DNA of 64,000 bases from SZUA-430 sp964483585 (lineage in GTDB: Bacteria > Pseudomonadota > Alphaproteobacteria > Micropepsales > Micropepsaceae). The notes below the pieces were generated by a model, which was not told the DNA's origin, did not search any database, and saw nothing but the letters and a program-made list of their open reading frames with translations. Each line of letters starts with the position of its first letter. Within the stretch, counting starts at the first letter, position 1. Location of the stretch: the NCBI GenBank assembly GCA_964483585.1, contig CAZABH010000015.1, positions 1 through 64,000 of the forward strand. The letters are read 5' to 3'. Shown piece after piece: positions 44,745-53,085 of this stretch. Made by a program: the position numbers and the translations under genes.

Positions 44745-44890
44745 TAGTTTCGGTGNNNNNNNNNNNNNNNNNNNNNNNNNNNNNNNNNNNNNNNNNNNNN
44801 NNNNNNNNNNNNNNNNNNNNNNNNNNNNNNNNNNNNNNNNNNNNNNNNNNNNNNNGCGCTGGAATTAAGTGCACTGTCACCGTAATTAAT
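44745..44890. repeat. Palindromic repeat, copy 3, interrupted by gap
   Basis: A left fragment TAGTTTCGGTG (44745-44755) enters a 100-N gap. A right arm, GGAATTAAGTGCACTGTCAC and following bases, leaves it at 44861-44888. The right arm shares AAGTGCACTGTCACCG with copies 1 and 2 but differs at its inner end (GGAATTAAG instead of CGAGATAAG) and by one base near the outer end. It again lies between two convergent genes. The gap is probably due to repeat collapse, so the true length is unknown. Confidence 0.75.
44756..44855. other. Assembly gap, 100 N
   Basis: Exactly 100 N within the third palindromic repeat copy. Size and content are unknown. Confidence 0.95.
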
Positions 44891-44928
44891 CTTTGCACAA
44901 AGGCTGTGCAATTCACGCCGGGGGATGT

Positions 44929-45825
44929 TTAATCCTTTGGGTCGTGGCGGCGCATGAAGTCGATCATGGGGCCGGCGATGGCGTCGACGGCGCGGATGGG
45001 CATGTTGTGGCCCCAGCCCGGAACGATCACGAGCTCTGCGCCCTTGATGCACGCGGCCGTGTGGCGGCCGGCTTCGGGCCGGATCAGGAGGTCGTCGGCG
45101 CCGTGGATCACGAGCGTTGGGCAGTCGAGGCCCTTCAGCATTTCGGTGCGCGGGGGTGAGGTCATGATGGCGGCCCACTGGCGCAGCGCGCCTTCGGGAT
45201 AGTAGCTGCGGTCGTAATTCATCGCGATGCGGGCGCGCAGCTCGTCCTGGTCTTCCGGATAGCCAGGGCTTGCGTTGACGGCTCGCATCTTGAGCGTGTG
45301 ATCGATCACCGTCTCGCGATCCTCGTCGGCCGGCTTGCTCATCAGCGCGGCCTGCGCCTTTGGATCGGAGCGCGGCAGGGACGGATCGCTGGTCGTCGAC
45401 ATGAGCGAGATGAGGCTGCGGGTCTTCTGCGGATGACGCAGTGCCATGAGCTGGGCGATCATGCCGCCCATGGAGGCACCCGAGACATGGACCGATGTGA
45501 AGCCCAGCGCCTGCACGAGGGCGGCGGCATCATCGGCCATGTCGTCGAGCGTGTAGGGCACGTCAGGCTTGCGCCCCTCGGCCATGGCCTTTGCGTTGGC
45601 CGCGTTGTCGGGGATGATGCCGTGGAACTTCTGGCTGAGGCCCACGTCGCGGTTGTCGAAGCGGATGACGCGAAAGCCGCTGTCGGCGAACTTGCGGTGA
45701 TAGGCATCAGGCCACGAGGTCATCTGCGTCCCGAAGCCCTGGATGATGAGCAGGGGGATGCCCCCCGCCGGGCCCGACACCTCGCAGCAGATGTCGATGC
45801 CGTTCGCGCGGATCATGCTTGCCAT
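44929..45825 (-). CDS. Alpha/beta hydrolase, tandem paralogue B
   Basis: This 298-residue alpha/beta hydrolase has the nucleophile elbow HVSGASMGGMIAQLMALRHP. The acid lies in VIHGADDLLIRP and the catalytic His in VPGWGHNMP. RFDNRDVGLSQKFHG is typical of a group of lactonase- or esterase-like hydrolases. I chose ATG 45825 because AAGGA lies upstream; a TTG at 45846 could add seven residues. It is a close paralogue of the upstream neighbour, 17 bases away, and probably in one operon with it. Confidence 0.87.
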   Translation of the reverse strand: MASMIRANGIDICCEVSGPAGGIPLLIIQGFGTQMTSWPDAYHRKFADSGFRVIRFDNRDVGLSQKFHGIIPDNAANAKAMAEGRKPDVPYTLDDMADDAAALVQALGFTSVHVSGASMGGMIAQLMALRHPQKTRSLISLMSTTSDPSLPRSDPKAQAALMSKPADEDRETVIDHTLKMRAVNASPGYPEDQDELRARIAMNYDRSYYPEGALRQWAAIMTSPPRTEMLKGLDCPTLVIHGADDLLIRPEAGRHTAACIKGAELVIVPGWGHNMPIRAVDAIAGPMIDFMRRHDPKD

Positions 45826-45842
45826 GGGCTTTGCTTCCTTGC

Positions 45843-46742
45843 TCAAGCGCGGCCGTCGACTTCGGCCACGAAGCCGCCGATCTCGTGCAGGTAGACCGGG
45901 ACCAGCTTCGAGGTGAAATCGTGGCCCATGCCCTCGATGATCTTCAGGCGTGCGCCGGGTATTGAGGCGGCCGTGTCCTTGCCACCGGCCACGTTGACCA
46001 ACGGGTCGCCGGCGCCGTGGATGACGAGCGCGGGCAGCTTCACGCCAGCCAGCATCTCGTGGCGTGGTGGCGAGGCGAGGATGCCCACAAGCTGTCGCGC
46101 GATGCCAGGCGGATGGTACGGCGCGCGGTCAACGATGCTGACGGCGATGCGGCGCAGCTCGTCATCATCCGCTGCGTAGGGCTCCTGGCTGCCGATGATG
46201 CGCCAGACCTTCATCGTGTGGGCGATGCGGGCATCGCGCTCGACGGGCGCGGGTTGGGTGAGGACTGCCATCGCCTCGGGGCTGGAGGGCGGGAGGTCGC
46301 GGCGACCTGTCGTGGACATGATCGAGGTCAGGCTCAGCGCCCTTTCGGGATGGCGAATGGCGACGAGCTGCGCGATCATTCCGCCCATGGAGGCGCCAAC
46401 GATGTGTGCCCTGCCGATGTCCAGCGCGTCGAGAACACCGACCGAATCGGTTGCGAAGTCGTTGAGCGTGTAGGGCGCTGGGACCGGCTGGCCGGAGGCC
46501 GCCTTCATGAAAGCCTCCATGACGTTGACCTCGCCCAGATGGTCGAGCTTGTCGGACAGGCCGATGTCACGATTGTCGAAGCGGATGACCTGATAGCCGC
46601 GATCGGCCAGGCCGGTGCAGAGAGCCTCAGGCCACATCGTCATCTGGGCGGAAAAGCCCATGATCAGCAGGATTGCCGGGTCATTCCGGCTGCCAAAGGT
46701 CTCGTATTCGAGGCTCAGTCCGTTTGCCTTGAGGCGGGGCAT
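45843..46742 (-). CDS. Alpha/beta hydrolase, tandem paralogue A
   Basis: This 299-residue protein shares its layout with the following gene: IMGFSAQMTMWPEALC, VIRFDNRDIGLSDKLDH, the nucleophile elbow IVGASMGGMIAQLVAIRHPE, acid in VIHGAGDPLVN, and His in IEGMGHDF. The substrate is unknown. ATG 46742 is used; codons further upstream run into low-complexity sequence (AIAINAIAINGPP), produced by a short direct repeat of AATTGCGATGGC, and are probably leader DNA. Confidence 0.87.
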   Translation of the reverse strand: MPRLKANGLSLEYETFGSRNDPAILLIMGFSAQMTMWPEALCTGLADRGYQVIRFDNRDIGLSDKLDHLGEVNVMEAFMKAASGQPVPAPYTLNDFATDSVGVLDALDIGRAHIVGASMGGMIAQLVAIRHPERALSLTSIMSTTGRRDLPPSSPEAMAVLTQPAPVERDARIAHTMKVWRIIGSQEPYAADDDELRRIAVSIVDRAPYHPPGIARQLVGILASPPRHEMLAGVKLPALVIHGAGDPLVNVAGGKDTAASIPGARLKIIEGMGHDFTSKLVPVYLHEIGGFVAEVDGRA

Positions 46743-46917
46743 GATGGGAGGTCCGTTAATTGCGATGGCATTAATTGCGATGGCCGGGACCCTAGCAGGG
46801 TACAAATGGAAGGCAAGCACCCTGCCCCTGCAGCGCAGTCCTGTCGCGGCAACTGCGACGTTGACTTTGGCGCTGTCAGGGGGAAGTTAGTCACTCAAAC
46901 CCCGGCACCCACAAGCG

Positions 46918-48558
46918 ATGCAACGCAAGTTCAGGAATCTCGGCGCGGACCTCTTCGATATCGCCATCATTGGCGGTGGCATAACGGGTGCCTGCATCGC
47001 GCGGGATGCCGCCCGGCGTGGCCTCAGTGTTGCCCTGGTCGAGAAGGGCGACTTCAGTTGCGGCACGAGTGCAGGTTCGACCAAGTTGGTGCACGGGGGA
47101 CTGCGCTACCTCAAGTCACTTGAACTGTGGCTCATCCGCGAGTCGCTTCGTGAGCGGCGGGTGTGGGAGCGCATTGCCCCGCACATGGTGTACCCCATGC
47201 CGTTCCTGCTACCCCTCAAGGTTCCCGCGGACAGGTGGGTGATAGGCGCGGGTCTCACGCTGTATGATCTTCTTTCCTTCGACAGGAACTGGCTGGACGA
47301 TCCTGACCAACGCATGCCGGCGCATCGCGCACTCACCGCTGCCGAGGCGCGCAGGCTGGAACCGACGCTGGAGGCAGCCTCCTTCGACAGTGCGATGCTG
47401 TACTATGACTGTCAGATGTACTCGCCAGAGCGGCTTGGTCTTGAATGCCTCATGGATGCTGCAAAGAACGGTGCGGTGATCGCCAATCATGCCCAGGCCG
47501 TTGCCTTTGAGCGGCAGGGCAATACGATCCATGGCATTCGGGTTCGGGACAGGCTGGATGGTTCCGAAACAACAATACGCTGCAAGCTCGCAGTGAATGC
47601 CGCGGGCCCTTGGGCGGACCGCTTGCTGGAGTTGCTTGGTGGAAGCAGTGGCGGCGCGCACAAGCTCATTCGCTCCAAAGGCATCCATGTCATTACAAAG
47701 GCCCTGACACAGCGCCACGCTCTGGCGGTCAGCCAGAAGGGTGGCCACTTCTTCATCGTGCCGTGGCGAGATCATTCGATCGTCGGCACGACAGATACGG
47801 TCTACACGGACGAGCCGGACATGCTGCGTGTGACGGCTCAGGAGGTTGACGACTTCCTGTCTTTCGTCAACGAGGGGCTGCCTGGTCTGTCGCTGACGCG
47901 GGACGATGCCTGCCATGCCTATGCGGGCTTGCGACCGCTTGTCGATGATGGATCGAAGAGCAGCTACAATGCGAGCCGAAAGGCAGAGATTGTCGATCAC
48001 GGTGCCGAGGGCGGGCCTGCAAATCTGGTGTCTGCGATCGGGGGCAAGTGGACCACCTCACGGCAAATCGCAGAGAATTGCGTGAACCTTATTGCCCGGA
48101 AACTGCAGGCGGACGTGAAACGTTGCGATACTGCAGAAGCCTCATTGCCCGGCGCTGCCGGCAACCATCGGGCAATGGTGGCAAAGCTATCGGCGGAGCG
48201 GCACGACATTTCCGCATCCACGGCTGAGACGCTTGCGCGGAACTATGGCGCCATGGCGGGCGATGTCCTGGCGCATGCAAGATCGGATGCGGCCTTGCTC
48301 AGGACGGTTTCGCAACGCCTGCCCGACATTGCAGCGCAGATCGTTCACGCGGTTCGCGCGGAGATGGCGCTCACGCTTGAAGATGTCGTTTTTCGTCGTA
48401 CCGGATTGGGAACGCTGGGCCCACTTGAGCCTTCCGCGCTGTCTGAGGTTGCATCGCTGATGGCACGGGAGCTGGGCTGGTCTGCACAGGAAACACAGCG
48501 CCAGATCGACTCCATCGCGTGGCGTCATGCGCCCTTTTCACCCCAAGGTGGCGCATGA
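46918..48558 (+). CDS. glpD: Glycerol-3-phosphate dehydrogenase
   Basis: This 546-residue FAD enzyme oxidises sn-glycerol-3-phosphate to DHAP and passes electrons to quinone at the membrane. The FAD motif is DIAIIGGGITGACIARDAA; GTSAGSTKLVHGGLRYL and IVPWRDHSIVGTTDT are family hallmarks, and the C-terminal helical domain is present. No clear Shine-Dalgarno precedes ATG 46918. Its stop overlaps the lipid-kinase start (ATGA), so it heads a three-gene operon. GlpK is encoded elsewhere in the window. Confidence 0.94.
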   Translation: MQRKFRNLGADLFDIAIIGGGITGACIARDAARRGLSVALVEKGDFSCGTSAGSTKLVHGGLRYLKSLELWLIRESLRERRVWERIAPHMVYPMPFLLPLKVPADRWVIGAGLTLYDLLSFDRNWLDDPDQRMPAHRALTAAEARRLEPTLEAASFDSAMLYYDCQMYSPERLGLECLMDAAKNGAVIANHAQAVAFERQGNTIHGIRVRDRLDGSETTIRCKLAVNAAGPWADRLLELLGGSSGGAHKLIRSKGIHVITKALTQRHALAVSQKGGHFFIVPWRDHSIVGTTDTVYTDEPDMLRVTAQEVDDFLSFVNEGLPGLSLTRDDACHAYAGLRPLVDDGSKSSYNASRKAEIVDHGAEGGPANLVSAIGGKWTTSRQIAENCVNLIARKLQADVKRCDTAEASLPGAAGNHRAMVAKLSAERHDISASTAETLARNYGAMAGDVLAHARSDAALLRTVSQRLPDIAAQIVHAVRAEMALTLEDVVFRRTGLGTLGPLEPSALSEVASLMARELGWSAQETQRQIDSIAWRHAPFSPQGGA

Positions 48559-49493
48559 AGACCCTGGCCGTGATCAATCCCCGCTCGGCCGGAGGGCGTA
48601 CTGGGCGCGAGGCCCAGACCATCGCGCGCCGGCTTGCCGACGTGTCGGGGCCTTTGACGGTCGCGCTGACGGAGAAGCCGCTGGATGCATCCCGGATCAC
48701 GAGCCGCGCCCTGCTTGATGGCTTCGAGCGGATTGTCGCCGTGGGCGGCGACGGGACGATCAACGAGGTGGTCAATGGGTTCTTTCACGATGGCGACGTG
48801 ATCAATCCGGAAGCAGAATTCTCCTTGCTCAACATGGGCACGGGCGGTGATTTCAGGAAGACCTTCGAGATTGGTACCGGGCTCGAGGCTTCGCTCCAGC
48901 GCATTGCCGAAGGTCCCGTTCGGCGCATCGATGCGGGCTGCCTGACCTTTGTTGCGCCAGATGGACGAACGGGCACGCGCTACTTTGCGAATATCGCCAG
49001 CTTCGGCCTGAGCGGCGATGTCGTCGACCGAGTCAATTCTGCCCGCGTGCTGAAGCGCATGACGGGTCAGTTCGCCTATACGTGGGGAAGCCTCTCGGCA
49101 CTCGTTCGTTTCAGACCAAGACCTGTCCGGCTGAAGATCGATGATGTCTTCGACGACGTTGTCACGATCTCGACCTGTGCGGTCTGCAACGGCCAGTATT
49201 TTGGTGGTGGCATGAAGGTCGCACCTGATGCCTGCCCGGATGATGGCCTTTTCGATGTTGTCGTCATGGGTGCTGCACCCCTGAGGCAGACACTCTCGTC
49301 AATGAACGACATCTTCACGGGTGAGCATGTCAACAATCCGAATGTGCGGGTGTTTCGCGGACGCCGGGTAATCGCAACACCGGTCGAGGCGACCGCTGGC
49401 GCGCCTGTTCACATCGAGGCGGACGGCGAAAGCCCGGGCCGTTTGCCCGCCATGTTCGAGGTCCGGGCACGCGCCATCAAGTTCCGCGGCTGA
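48555..49493 (+). CDS. Diacylglycerol kinase-family lipid kinase
   Basis: This 312-residue protein has the DAGK catalytic fold: VINPRSAGGRTGRE at the N-terminus, the ATP-binding VAVGGDGTINEVVNG, and a later NGQYFGGGMKVAPDACPDDGL (shown here as a family hallmark). The usual GTGND loop reads MGTGGDFRKTF, an Asn to Gly change. It likely phosphorylates a lipid such as diacylglycerol or an alkylglycerol. It overlaps glpD by four bases and precedes an AGPS-like gene by 9 bases, so a glycerolipid role is favoured. Confidence 0.88.
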   Translation: MKTLAVINPRSAGGRTGREAQTIARRLADVSGPLTVALTEKPLDASRITSRALLDGFERIVAVGGDGTINEVVNGFFHDGDVINPEAEFSLLNMGTGGDFRKTFEIGTGLEASLQRIAEGPVRRIDAGCLTFVAPDGRTGTRYFANIASFGLSGDVVDRVNSARVLKRMTGQFAYTWGSLSALVRFRPRPVRLKIDDVFDDVVTISTCAVCNGQYFGGGMKVAPDACPDDGLFDVVVMGAAPLRQTLSSMNDIFTGEHVNNPNVRVFRGRRVIATPVEATAGAPVHIEADGESPGRLPAMFEVRARAIKFRG

Positions 49494-49502
49494 GGTAGGT
49501 CA

Positions 49503-51173
49503 ATGCCAATCAAGAGAGAAGAGACGCGCTGGAACGGTTGGGGCTGGATCAAGGCTCATGATCCGCTGGCGGGCCGCGATGCTGCGTGGCCGTGGATTGC
49601 GGAGGCGTTGCAGGTTACGGAGCTTCCGCACACGCCAGCCGCCGCCCTTGAGACCTGCGCGCTTCCTGACTGCCGGCTGTCCGGCGCGGCACGGACCGAT
49701 CTGGTAGCCGGGCTTGGTCCCGACAGCGTGCGTGACAGCCTGCACGAAAGGGCTTCGCATGCACGTGGCAAGAGCTATCTTGATCTCCTGAAGCTGCGGA
49801 GCGGCGACCTTGGAACGGCTCCTGATGCGATCGCCTATCCGCGCACGGCCGACGAGGTCGTTCTTCTCCTGAGGTGGGCTGCCCAGCACGGCGTTGCCCT
49901 TGTGCCGTTCGGCGGTGGGTCAAGCGTTGTTGGCGGTGTCACGGGCGTCCCCGGCTCCCATCATGCCGCCGTGGCGGTCGACCTCACGCAGATGAACCGC
50001 CTTCTTGAGGTTGACGAGGTATCGCTTACTGCCAGTGCCGAGGCCGGGATCTATGGTGTTGACCTCGAGGCAGGGCTTAACGCGCGTGGCTTCAAACATG
50101 GCCACCACCCGCAGTCCTTCGAGTTCTCCACGCTTGGGGGCTGGATCGCAGCGCGCGGCGCGGGACAGCAATCGAACGGCTATGGCCGTGCCGAGGACTG
50201 GTTCGCCGGGGGCGACGTCGCCACCGCGCAGGGTCTGTGGACGTTGCCGGCCCTGCCCGCTTCGGCTGCTGGTCCCGACTTGCGGGCGCTCATCGCCGGC
50301 AGTGAAGGCGCATTCGGAATCCTCACGCGCGCGAACATCCGGATCCACCGGCTGCCCGAGGACAGTTTCTACGCTGCGTTCCTGTTTCCCGATTTCGAGA
50401 GTGGTGCTCTTGCGATCCGGCGCATCCAGCAGGCGGGCCTGCCCGTCTCGACCCTGCGGCTTTCCGATGCTGACGAGACCCACTTCTATCAGGCCTTCGC
50501 AAAGGCTGGGGTCGAGCCCTCTCTCAAGGATCACCTGCAGGCGCAGGTCCTGCGGCTGATGGGCGTGAGCGAGCGGCCCTGCGCGATGATCTTCGGCGTC
50601 GAGGGCGAGCGGAATATCGTTCGCTTTGCCGTTCCGGCCCTGAAACGGGTCATGCGCTCGTGCGGGGGACTGTCGGTTGGAACGGGACCGGCGAAGCGCT
50701 GGTTGGCCTCGCGCTTCCATGGACCCTATCTGCGCGATCCCTTGATGGATCGCGGACTTGGCGTCGACACGCTGGAGACGGCGACCACGTGGTCGAATGT
50801 CGAACGCCTTCACGCCGATATCCGTCTGGCGCTGGAGGCGGCGATGAAGGCGCACGCGCCCGTGCACGGAGGACGGGGCATCGTGCTCGCGCATATCAGC
50901 CACGCCTATGCCGACGGGGCGAGCCTTTATTTCACCTATATATTCCCTCGAGATCTTGAGGATCCCGTCGGGCAGTGGCGCCGGATCAAGGGGGCGGCTT
51001 CGGACGCGATCGTGCGCGGCGGTGGAACCATCACGCATCACCACGGCGTCGGCGAGGATCACCTGCCGTGGCTTGATGCCGAGAAAGGTGCGCAGGGGAT
51101 CCGGCTGCTGCGCGCGATCAAGCGCGAGCTTGATCCGGCGGGCGTATTGAACCCGGGCAAGCTTGTCAGCTGA
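49503..51173 (+). CDS. FAD-binding oxidase, alkyl-DHAP synthase (AGPS)-like
   Basis: This 556-residue protein has the vanillyl-alcohol-oxidase-type FAD domain, with VPFGGGSSVVGGVTG and PQSFEFSTLGGWIAARGAGQ. Its ends match alkyldihydroxyacetonephosphate synthase: RWNGWG at residues 9-14 and HHHGVGEDH with the His triad at 512-514. AGPS swaps the acyl chain of acyl-DHAP for a fatty alcohol to form ether lipids. A related D-lactate or other 2-hydroxyacid oxidase role is the alternative. GAGGTAGG precedes the start. It ends the glpD operon. Confidence 0.85.
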   Translation: MPIKREETRWNGWGWIKAHDPLAGRDAAWPWIAEALQVTELPHTPAAALETCALPDCRLSGAARTDLVAGLGPDSVRDSLHERASHARGKSYLDLLKLRSGDLGTAPDAIAYPRTADEVVLLLRWAAQHGVALVPFGGGSSVVGGVTGVPGSHHAAVAVDLTQMNRLLEVDEVSLTASAEAGIYGVDLEAGLNARGFKHGHHPQSFEFSTLGGWIAARGAGQQSNGYGRAEDWFAGGDVATAQGLWTLPALPASAAGPDLRALIAGSEGAFGILTRANIRIHRLPEDSFYAAFLFPDFESGALAIRRIQQAGLPVSTLRLSDADETHFYQAFAKAGVEPSLKDHLQAQVLRLMGVSERPCAMIFGVEGERNIVRFAVPALKRVMRSCGGLSVGTGPAKRWLASRFHGPYLRDPLMDRGLGVDTLETATTWSNVERLHADIRLALEAAMKAHAPVHGGRGIVLAHISHAYADGASLYFTYIFPRDLEDPVGQWRRIKGAASDAIVRGGGTITHHHGVGEDHLPWLDAEKGAQGIRLLRAIKRELDPAGVLNPGKLVS

Positions 51174-51219
51174 CCCGATCGTGCCGGCTTCCATGAGGGG
51201 CACGTGGCAGACTGCAGCC

Positions 51220-52089
51220 TCAGCCTGACGCGACCTTTCGTTGGGGAGTCAGGCGCCATGTGGGCGGCATCAGGGGCTGCTCGCGCAGGATTGTCTCGCC
51301 TTTCAGCTTCCATATGCGCTGGTAGGCGTAGAACGGCGCGCTTGGATAAAGATGGTGAAGCAAGTGATAGTTGTGGTTCGCCATGATCGGCGACCAGAAC
51401 CAGTCTGCACCGAGGCGCAGGGCCGATGCCTTGTATTCGTTTTCCCGCGCCAGCGTTTCGAAGGGCTGGTGCGTCAGGTAACTGAAGACAAATACAAAGA
51501 GGAACGAGCTGATCCTGGTGGGTACGATCCACAGCATGACCAGCTCTGCTCCGTAGCCCAGATATACGATGGCGCTGGCGCCGGCGAGAATGGTCGTCAC
51601 GTATAACGCCAACGGCAGGTATTTGCGGCGCGCGAAGTCGCCGCCCTTCATGAAGAACCACTTGGTGTAGTACCAGTCGAAATTCGACCATCGCAGGGGA
51701 AACAACCAATCCAGCTTGTGGCTGTAAGCATCCGGGTCACGTTCGGGATCATTGGCATGCCGGTGGTGGGCCATGTGAATGAAGCGGGCGACGTCCATTG
51801 GTGCGAGCGGCGCAAAATAGACGAGACCGATGCGTCCCAGGGCCTCGTTCACCAGCTTTATGCGGCTGACCGCATTGTGCGAACTGTCGTGAACCACCGA
51901 GAAGAGGAAATAGGACGTGACGCCGTTGATGATCGCGCCCATCCAGAGCGGCAGGTGATCATTGATGCCGAGATACCAGACGCTGCCAATGATTCCGGTA
52001 CAGACCAAGAAGAGCAGCACCGTCGGCCAGGCAATTATCGGGCAGGTGCGCAGGGACTGAAACTCGGCATCGCCGTCCGTCATGGTCAT
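51220..52089 (-). CDS. Fatty acid desaturase/hydroxylase family membrane protein
   Basis: This 289-residue protein has about four to five helices and three His boxes of the di-iron membrane desaturase superfamily: HDSSH (67-71), HMAHHRH (105-111) and HNYHLLHH (239-246). It could desaturate or hydroxylate a lipid or carotenoid; the spacing does not decide. It converges on the AGPS-like gene with 46 bases between. It is divergent from a MerR-type regulator, with two dyad sites in the shared promoter region. It may act on lipids made by the neighbouring operon, by inference. Confidence 0.85.
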   Translation of the reverse strand: MTMTDGDAEFQSLRTCPIIAWPTVLLFLVCTGIIGSVWYLGINDHLPLWMGAIINGVTSYFLFSVVHDSSHNAVSRIKLVNEALGRIGLVYFAPLAPMDVARFIHMAHHRHANDPERDPDAYSHKLDWLFPLRWSNFDWYYTKWFFMKGGDFARRKYLPLALYVTTILAGASAIVYLGYGAELVMLWIVPTRISSFLFVFVFSYLTHQPFETLARENEYKASALRLGADWFWSPIMANHNYHLLHHLYPSAPFYAYQRIWKLKGETILREQPLMPPTWRLTPQRKVASG

Positions 52090-52153
52090 TTGTCGCCTCG
52101 CTTGCTAGCCGGGGGCTGCTTCGCCCGCCACGCTGACCAATATAGGCTCTTTT

Positions 52154-52198
52154 GCGTTATACTTATACGCGTTCTTGTGATACGCATTTTTTGCGTAT
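52154..52198. promoter_or_regulatory. Two tandem dyads between desaturase and MerR-type gene
   Basis: A near palindrome GCGTTATACTTATACGC (52154-52170) is followed 27 bases centre to centre by a perfect one, ATACGCA-TTTTT-TGCGTAT (52180-52198). Both share a TATACGC/ATACGCA-type half-site. They lie in the AT-rich divergent promoter region and end 19 bases before the regulator start. They are the likely operators of the adjacent MerR-type regulator. Confidence 0.65.
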
Positions 52199-52217
52199 GC
52201 ATCCTTGGAGCGTTGCC

Positions 52218-52982
52218 ATGCCCCGTCGTCGCCAGCCTGCCGGCCCTCAGCCGCGTCCTGACGGACCTCTGAAAATGCGAGATCTGGAGCGACTGACAGG
52301 TGTGCACCGCGAGACAATCCGCGTCTATTTTCGTGCAGGACTGCTGCCTGCGCCCCAGCGGCCGAAGCCCAATGTGGCGCATTATGCCGATGCCCATGTT
52401 CAGGCGATCCTTGCCGTGCGCAACCTGCACCGGAGCCGGCGGATTGGGCTTGCACAGATACGCCGCGCGATGGAGGGTGATGCCTCGGCCTTGCCCGGCG
52501 ATGCTGCCGCCTTCACGCATCTGGAGTCGCTGGTTGCCACGCGGATCGATACCGGGGAGACGCTCGTTCCCCTGTCACAGGTCGAGACGCAGATCCCAGG
52601 CGCTGCGCGGGATGCCAGGGCCTTCGCCCGGGTTGGCGCGATCACCCTGCGCCGGCGCGAGGGACAGGTTCATCTCAGCCGAACCGACATGCAGTTGCTG
52701 GCGCTCTGGAGCCAGATGCGGGCGGTCGGGTTCAGCGAGCGCAACGGCTTCAATCCGGAGGTCGTGGACATGTACGTGCAGTCGGCGAACGCGCTTGCCC
52801 ATGTCGAGGTTCGGCGCTTCCTGTCAATCATCCAGGGTCGCATGGACGAGCCGCAGGCGGCGGAACTCGCGCGCACGGCAATCCGGGTCATGATCGAATT
52901 CCTTGGGCTGCTGCGCATGAAGGCCGTGCTGCGCGAGATCAAGCTGCAGACTGGCGCCGCCCGCAAGCCAGACAGCGCCTGA
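52218..52982 (+). CDS. MerR-type HTH transcription regulator
   Basis: This 254-residue protein has a winged-helix MerR-like domain at about 19-85: KMRDLERLTGVHRETIRVYF, then the wing (AHYADAHVQAI) and the helix LHRSRRIGLAQIRRAM. The C-terminal part is helical and unlike the known metal-binding MerR sensors; no Cys cluster is seen, so it may sense an organic ligand such as an acyl compound. ATG 52218 has GGAG 8 bases upstream; ATG 52197 overlaps the second dyad and lacks one. It is divergent from the desaturase gene. Confidence 0.83.
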   Translation: MPRRRQPAGPQPRPDGPLKMRDLERLTGVHRETIRVYFRAGLLPAPQRPKPNVAHYADAHVQAILAVRNLHRSRRIGLAQIRRAMEGDASALPGDAAAFTHLESLVATRIDTGETLVPLSQVETQIPGAARDARAFARVGAITLRRREGQVHLSRTDMQLLALWSQMRAVGFSERNGFNPEVVDMYVQSANALAHVEVRRFLSIIQGRMDEPQAAELARTAIRVMIEFLGLLRMKAVLREIKLQTGAARKPDSA

Positions 52983-53085
52983 GCATGTCAGGTCGTTCCG
53001 GCATGCCGCATCGTCGTGACAGGCGCAGGCCCCATCGGACGAACACCGCGCCGGGGTGCAGAGCGTCGGGACGGCGTGTTTGGGG

